A DNA stretch of 15,697 bases from an uncultured Neomegalonema sp. Lineage in GTDB: Bacteria > Pseudomonadota > Alphaproteobacteria > Rhodobacterales > Rhodobacteraceae. This document shows positions 12,645-15,697 of the stretch, one piece after another. The notes below the pieces were generated by a model. That model saw only the letters and a list, made by a program, of their open reading frames with translations. It was not told the DNA's origin and made no database searches. The position numbers and the translations under genes are program-made. Positions within the stretch are counted from its first letter, which is position 1; each line of letters starts with the position of its first letter. The stretch covers positions 1 to 15,697 of the forward strand of contig CALFWP010000054.1 of assembly GCA_937927905.1 (NCBI GenBank). The letters are read 5' to 3'.

Positions 12645-13343
12645 TTAAGCAAAATGCAGATTGACCCGCCGGTTTTGTTTGCTCTTCTTTTCGATCTTGC
12701 CAATGCGTAAGGGGCCTATTTCCGCTGTGCTGGAAACATGTGTGCCGCCGCAGGGTTGCAGATCTACATCGCCGATACGAACCAGACGTATCCGGCCCTG
12801 ACCTTTCGGCGGCTTGACGCTCATGGTTTTGACCAGACCCGGATTGGCTTCCAGTTCCGCATCGGTGATCCATTCCGTAGTCACCGGAAGATTGTCTGTA
12901 ATCATGGCATTAAGGGTGATTTCAAGGGCCTGCTTATCCTCCGGAGCCTCGGGCATATCAAAATCAAGCCGTGATTTTTCCGCTCCGATTGACCCGCCTG
13001 TTACCGGCAACGGAATAACCACAGAAAGCAAATGCAGTGCCGTATGCATCCGCATCAGGGTGTAACGGCGCTCCCAATCCAGTGACGCCGTCACACGATC
13101 ACCAACTGCGGGCAGATCCCCGTCGCAGACATGCAAAACCGCCCCGTGATCGCCTTTTATCGTGTCAAGCACCTGTGCCGCGCCAAGCATTCCGGTATCC
13201 CCGGGCTGTCCGCCTCCGGCAGGGTAAAATACCGTCCGGTCCAGCGTGACATGCGTGCCATCGACAGCCACTACATTTGCCTCGCAGAAGCGCAGCATCG
13301 CATCATCACGGAACAGCGGTGTTGTCGGCATAATATTCCCCAT
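12645..13343 (-). CDS. alanyl-tRNA editing protein, AlaX family
   Basis: A 232-residue free-standing editing domain related to the AlaRS editing module, which hydrolyses mischarged Ser-tRNA(Ala) or Gly-tRNA(Ala). The F-Y-P-A-G-G-G-Q-P-G-D-T-G motif (39-51) is diagnostic. The zinc ligands are His100 and His104 (H-T-A-L-H) and Cys198 and His202 (C-G-G-T-H). All four are present, so it should be active in the cytoplasm. Start: ATG 13343 with AGGA 8 bases before it; ATG 13331 is possible. It begins 3 bases after the stop of the mechanosensitive channel gene and its ribosome site lies inside that gene, so they are co-transcribed and probably coupled. No strong terminator was found after the stop. 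Confidence 0.92.
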   Translation of the reverse strand: MGNIMPTTPLFRDDAMLRFCEANVVAVDGTHVTLDRTVFYPAGGGQPGDTGMLGAAQVLDTIKGDHGAVLHVCDGDLPAVGDRVTASLDWERRYTLMRMHTALHLLSVVIPLPVTGGSIGAEKSRLDFDMPEAPEDKQALEITLNAMITDNLPVTTEWITDAELEANPGLVKTMSVKPPKGQGRIRLVRIGDVDLQPCGGTHVSSTAEIGPLRIGKIEKKSKQNRRVNLHFA

Positions 13344-13346
13344 GGT

Positions 13347-15697
13347 TCATGTCCTGGCGGTCGCGGTGGCAACGGCCTGTATCGCTTTGACCAGAGCATC
13401 CGGATTCTTGAGATTCACATCGGCCTGTTTGAACGGGATTTCGATTTCCTCCTCACGGAACCGGCGGTCGATCTCAAAATTCAGATCGCTGTGCGTGGAC
13501 AAAATCCAGTTCACATCCCGCAAAAAGCCACGGGCCTCAAAATCAAGCGAATCCGCGCCGAACCCCTTGAAAACCACCGATGGCGCAGGGCGGCGTAAAA
13601 TCATCGGATGCGCCCGCAAAATCTCAAGCAGAATCTTTTCCACCTTGCGGGTATCGGTTCCATAGGCAACCCCGACCGGGGCAATCACACGACCGGTCAG
13701 GTTGCCGTGGGTCATGTTCATCACCGCGCCCGAAATCAATTCGGAATTCGGCACGATATAGCTTGCCTTATCGAAGGTCTGAATCACCGTCGAGCGGACA
13801 TTGACCTTTTCGACCGTGCCATGCGTTCCGGCCACCTCGATCCAGTCCCCGACCTTGATCGGCCTTTCGATCAGCAGAATAATACCCGAGACAAAATTGT
13901 TGACGATGTTCTGCAATCCGAAGCCGATGCCAACACCAAGCGCGGCCCCGAGAAAGGCCAGATTGCTCAAATCCAGCCCTCCGGCACTGATCGCCACCAG
14001 CGCCGCGATAAAAAAGCCGATATATCCCAGCCCGGAAACAATCGAAGAGCGCACACCGGTGTCCAGTCGCGTGCGGGGCATCACGGTCCGGCGCATGATA
14101 GCCTGTACGACCCTCGTGACAAACAGCCCCGCCCCGAATACCAGCGCAGCTATCAGAATATCGCCGGGGCGAAAGACACTTTCACCGATGGTAAAGCCGT
14201 TGCTGATCCCGAAATAGACCTCGCTGAGATCATCCGTGGTTGCCCCCCAGATCAAGGCCAGAAGCGGCAGAGCCGCCAGCGTCAGTATAAACCCGAAGAA
14301 CACCGGCAGCAGGCCGCCATCCTGATCCGTTTCTTCAACCTTTTGCGACCGGCGCTCGCCCGTTGCCTCCGACAGCGCTGTTGCCCCCTCTTTGGCGACC
14401 GAGAACAACAGCACACCGGCGGCAATCACAGCAGCGCTCAGCAGGGTGTTGTAGAAAATAAACCGCGACAATGCGAAATATCCGGCCAACGCCAGCAGCG
14501 GAGCGGCAACCGATACCGCGTAGGCAATCCGCCGGATAGTATTCACCGCGCCGTGCGACAGCCACTGACCGGCATCCTCCGTCAGCGCTTCGGCATCACC
14601 CGCTGGGACGGGCATCTGCTGCATCATCACCGATGATGTCACGGCTGCAAGCCGCCATAGTGCAAGACAGCCCCCGATGATAATACCGGCATTGAGAATA
14701 CTCAGCGCCCCCAGCGGCCAGCCGAGACTCTCACCGGTGTTCACAAGCGCCACATTCAGGGCCATCGCCAAGGCGATTGCGACAGAATACCAGGTCGCAA
14801 TCCGTGACGTTTTATCGTCAAGCCACGACAAACGCAGGCGCGGTTCATTGGGTGCAAAAAATGCATGAACAATCGCAAAGACAATCGCAAAAACGGCGAT
14901 CCCTTTAACCGTCCCGTCCAGAACAATCTGTCCGGTCGGACCGAAAATATCCAATTCCAGAAACGCAAACCGTGCCGCAAACAGTGCAATAAGCGGCGTG
15001 GCCAGCCTGGTAAGAGTCACGCCGATGCCGACCAGCAGGCGGACGGTACGTGATTGTGCCATATCCTCTGATGCAGGCACGGGAAAATCCGCAGCATCAG
15101 CACTATCGTCCGCTCCGGCAGCATCGGGCATACGAACGGCAAGCATCTTATAAAACCACCGCAACGCGGCGCGGCGCAGTATGAACATCATGACCAGCGC
15201 AAATAACAACGCGCCGATTGCAAACAGGGTGGATTCAGTACGCAGCGCAGCAAAAGAAAATTCCGCCGGTTTCGTCCGGATTTCAGCGAGGAGTTTAACG
15301 GACAGATCGATAAAAGCAGTTCCCGCCGCAAGCCAGTTACCGGGATCAAACGGCGTTGGCCCGCGTGTCAGCAGCTGATCCGTGAATTGCTGTCTGCGGA
15401 TTTCGGCAATGCGCTGCAACAACCCATCAGCGCGGGTAAAGGTCAGTTCCGCCTGGCTACCTGTTGCCTTGAGCTTTTCCAGGCCCTCAAGAATTTCGGC
15501 ACGTTTTTCAGCGACATCCGGTGCCTCCGTCTGTCCTTCCGCCGGAACAGGGCCGAGCACATTCAACTGTTCCTCTAACGGCAGCAACGCCTCTTTTGTC
15601 AGGTCCGCGAGGTCACGGGCCTCCGAACGCTGTTTATCAAGCCAGGCTCGCATTTTATCATCGGCGGTCGTGCGCTGCGGATCATCCTCCAGCGCCT
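13347..15697 (-). CDS. large MscS-like mechanosensitive channel, 5'-partial
   Basis: An inner-membrane channel of the MscS family that opens under osmotic downshock. The frame is open to the right edge, so the N-terminus is missing; 782 codons precede the stop. Counting from an internal Met at 15653, residues 1-110 form a hydrophilic, coiled region that looks like the periplasmic DUF3772 domain of larger MscS proteins. About 8-10 hydrophobic segments follow (140-520). The MscS core is at the end: the pore-lining helix A-L-G-V-G-I-G-F-G-L-Q-N-I-V-N-N-F (571-587), G-D-W-I-E-V beta-domain (602-607), and the C-terminal alpha/beta domain to 768. Charged linkers rich in Asp and Ala (176-200) separate membrane blocks. 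It is first in an operon with the AlaX gene. The true start and signal peptide lie outside the window. Confidence 0.92.
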   Translation of the reverse strand, partial: ALEDDPQRTTADDKMRAWLDKQRSEARDLADLTKEALLPLEEQLNVLGPVPAEGQTEAPDVAEKRAEILEGLEKLKATGSQAELTFTRADGLLQRIAEIRRQQFTDQLLTRGPTPFDPGNWLAAGTAFIDLSVKLLAEIRTKPAEFSFAALRTESTLFAIGALLFALVMMFILRRAALRWFYKMLAVRMPDAAGADDSADAADFPVPASEDMAQSRTVRLLVGIGVTLTRLATPLIALFAARFAFLELDIFGPTGQIVLDGTVKGIAVFAIVFAIVHAFFAPNEPRLRLSWLDDKTSRIATWYSVAIALAMALNVALVNTGESLGWPLGALSILNAGIIIGGCLALWRLAAVTSSVMMQQMPVPAGDAEALTEDAGQWLSHGAVNTIRRIAYAVSVAAPLLALAGYFALSRFIFYNTLLSAAVIAAGVLLFSVAKEGATALSEATGERRSQKVEETDQDGGLLPVFFGFILTLAALPLLALIWGATTDDLSEVYFGISNGFTIGESVFRPGDILIAALVFGAGLFVTRVVQAIMRRTVMPRTRLDTGVRSSIVSGLGYIGFFIAALVAISAGGLDLSNLAFLGAALGVGIGFGLQNIVNNFVSGIILLIERPIKVGDWIEVAGTHGTVEKVNVRSTVIQTFDKASYIVPNSELISGAVMNMTHGNLTGRVIAPVGVAYGTDTRKVEKILLEILRAHPMILRRPAPSVVFKGFGADSLDFEARGFLRDVNWILSTHSDLNFEIDRRFREEEIEIPFKQADVNLKNPDALVKAIQAVATATART

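Noticed and set aside
13608..14636. 342-codon open frame on the plus strand
   Set aside because: It lies wholly opposite the MscS-like gene. Its translation is rich in Arg, Gln, Pro and His without domains, typical of an antisense frame in GC-rich coding DNA.

Overview
The window looks like chromosomal DNA of an alphaproteobacterium with moderately high GC. This is inferred from gene content and protein style (PurA, an MscS homologue with a long N-terminal region, HxlR and AlaX proteins, a small HTH protein of a type common in that class). The genus cannot be fixed. Gene order is mosaic: short one- to two-gene units on both strands, mostly housekeeping or stress-related. There is no CRISPR array, tRNA or rRNA, and the only mobile DNA is at the left edge.

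Layout. 1-140: the 3' end of an IS5-family insertion sequence. 141-850: an AT-rich accessory stretch with one small HTH-type gene and several palindromes. 849-2431 (minus): a GNAT acetyltransferase translationally coupled to a secreted lipoprotein of the endonuclease/exonuclease/phosphatase fold. 2690-3751 (plus): a two-helix K+ channel with a cytoplasmic RCK-like module. 3789-7065: a membrane and lipid block, namely an LplT-like MFS transporter, an ABC-exporter membrane domain that lacks its ATPase, and a PlsC-type acyltransferase. 7245-7619 (minus): a secreted protein made of Gly/Phe/Arg/His repeats, followed by strong hairpins. 7821-10161: purA and a divergently transcribed FolD homologue, both tied to purine and one-carbon metabolism. 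10310-12557: a quinone-oxidoreductase-like MDR protein and an SDR in one operon, opposed by an HxlR regulator. 12645-15697 (minus): a large MscS-like channel that runs off the right edge, and an AlaX tRNA-editing protein starting 3 bases after it.

Most interesting points. (1) The FolD homologue has Gln at the catalytic Lys position of the family (Tyr-Val-x-x-Lys) and further active-site changes, so it may have lost cyclohydrolase activity or taken a new role. (2) The ABC protein is a complete membrane domain with no nucleotide-binding domain in the window, and it sits between two lipid-linked genes. (3) The HxlR/SDR/MDR cassette looks like a quinone or electrophile response unit with face-to-face overlapping promoters and interlocked palindromes. 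(4) The repeat protein grew by 18-bp tandem duplications. No single system here is clearly new; these are the parts worth a second look.
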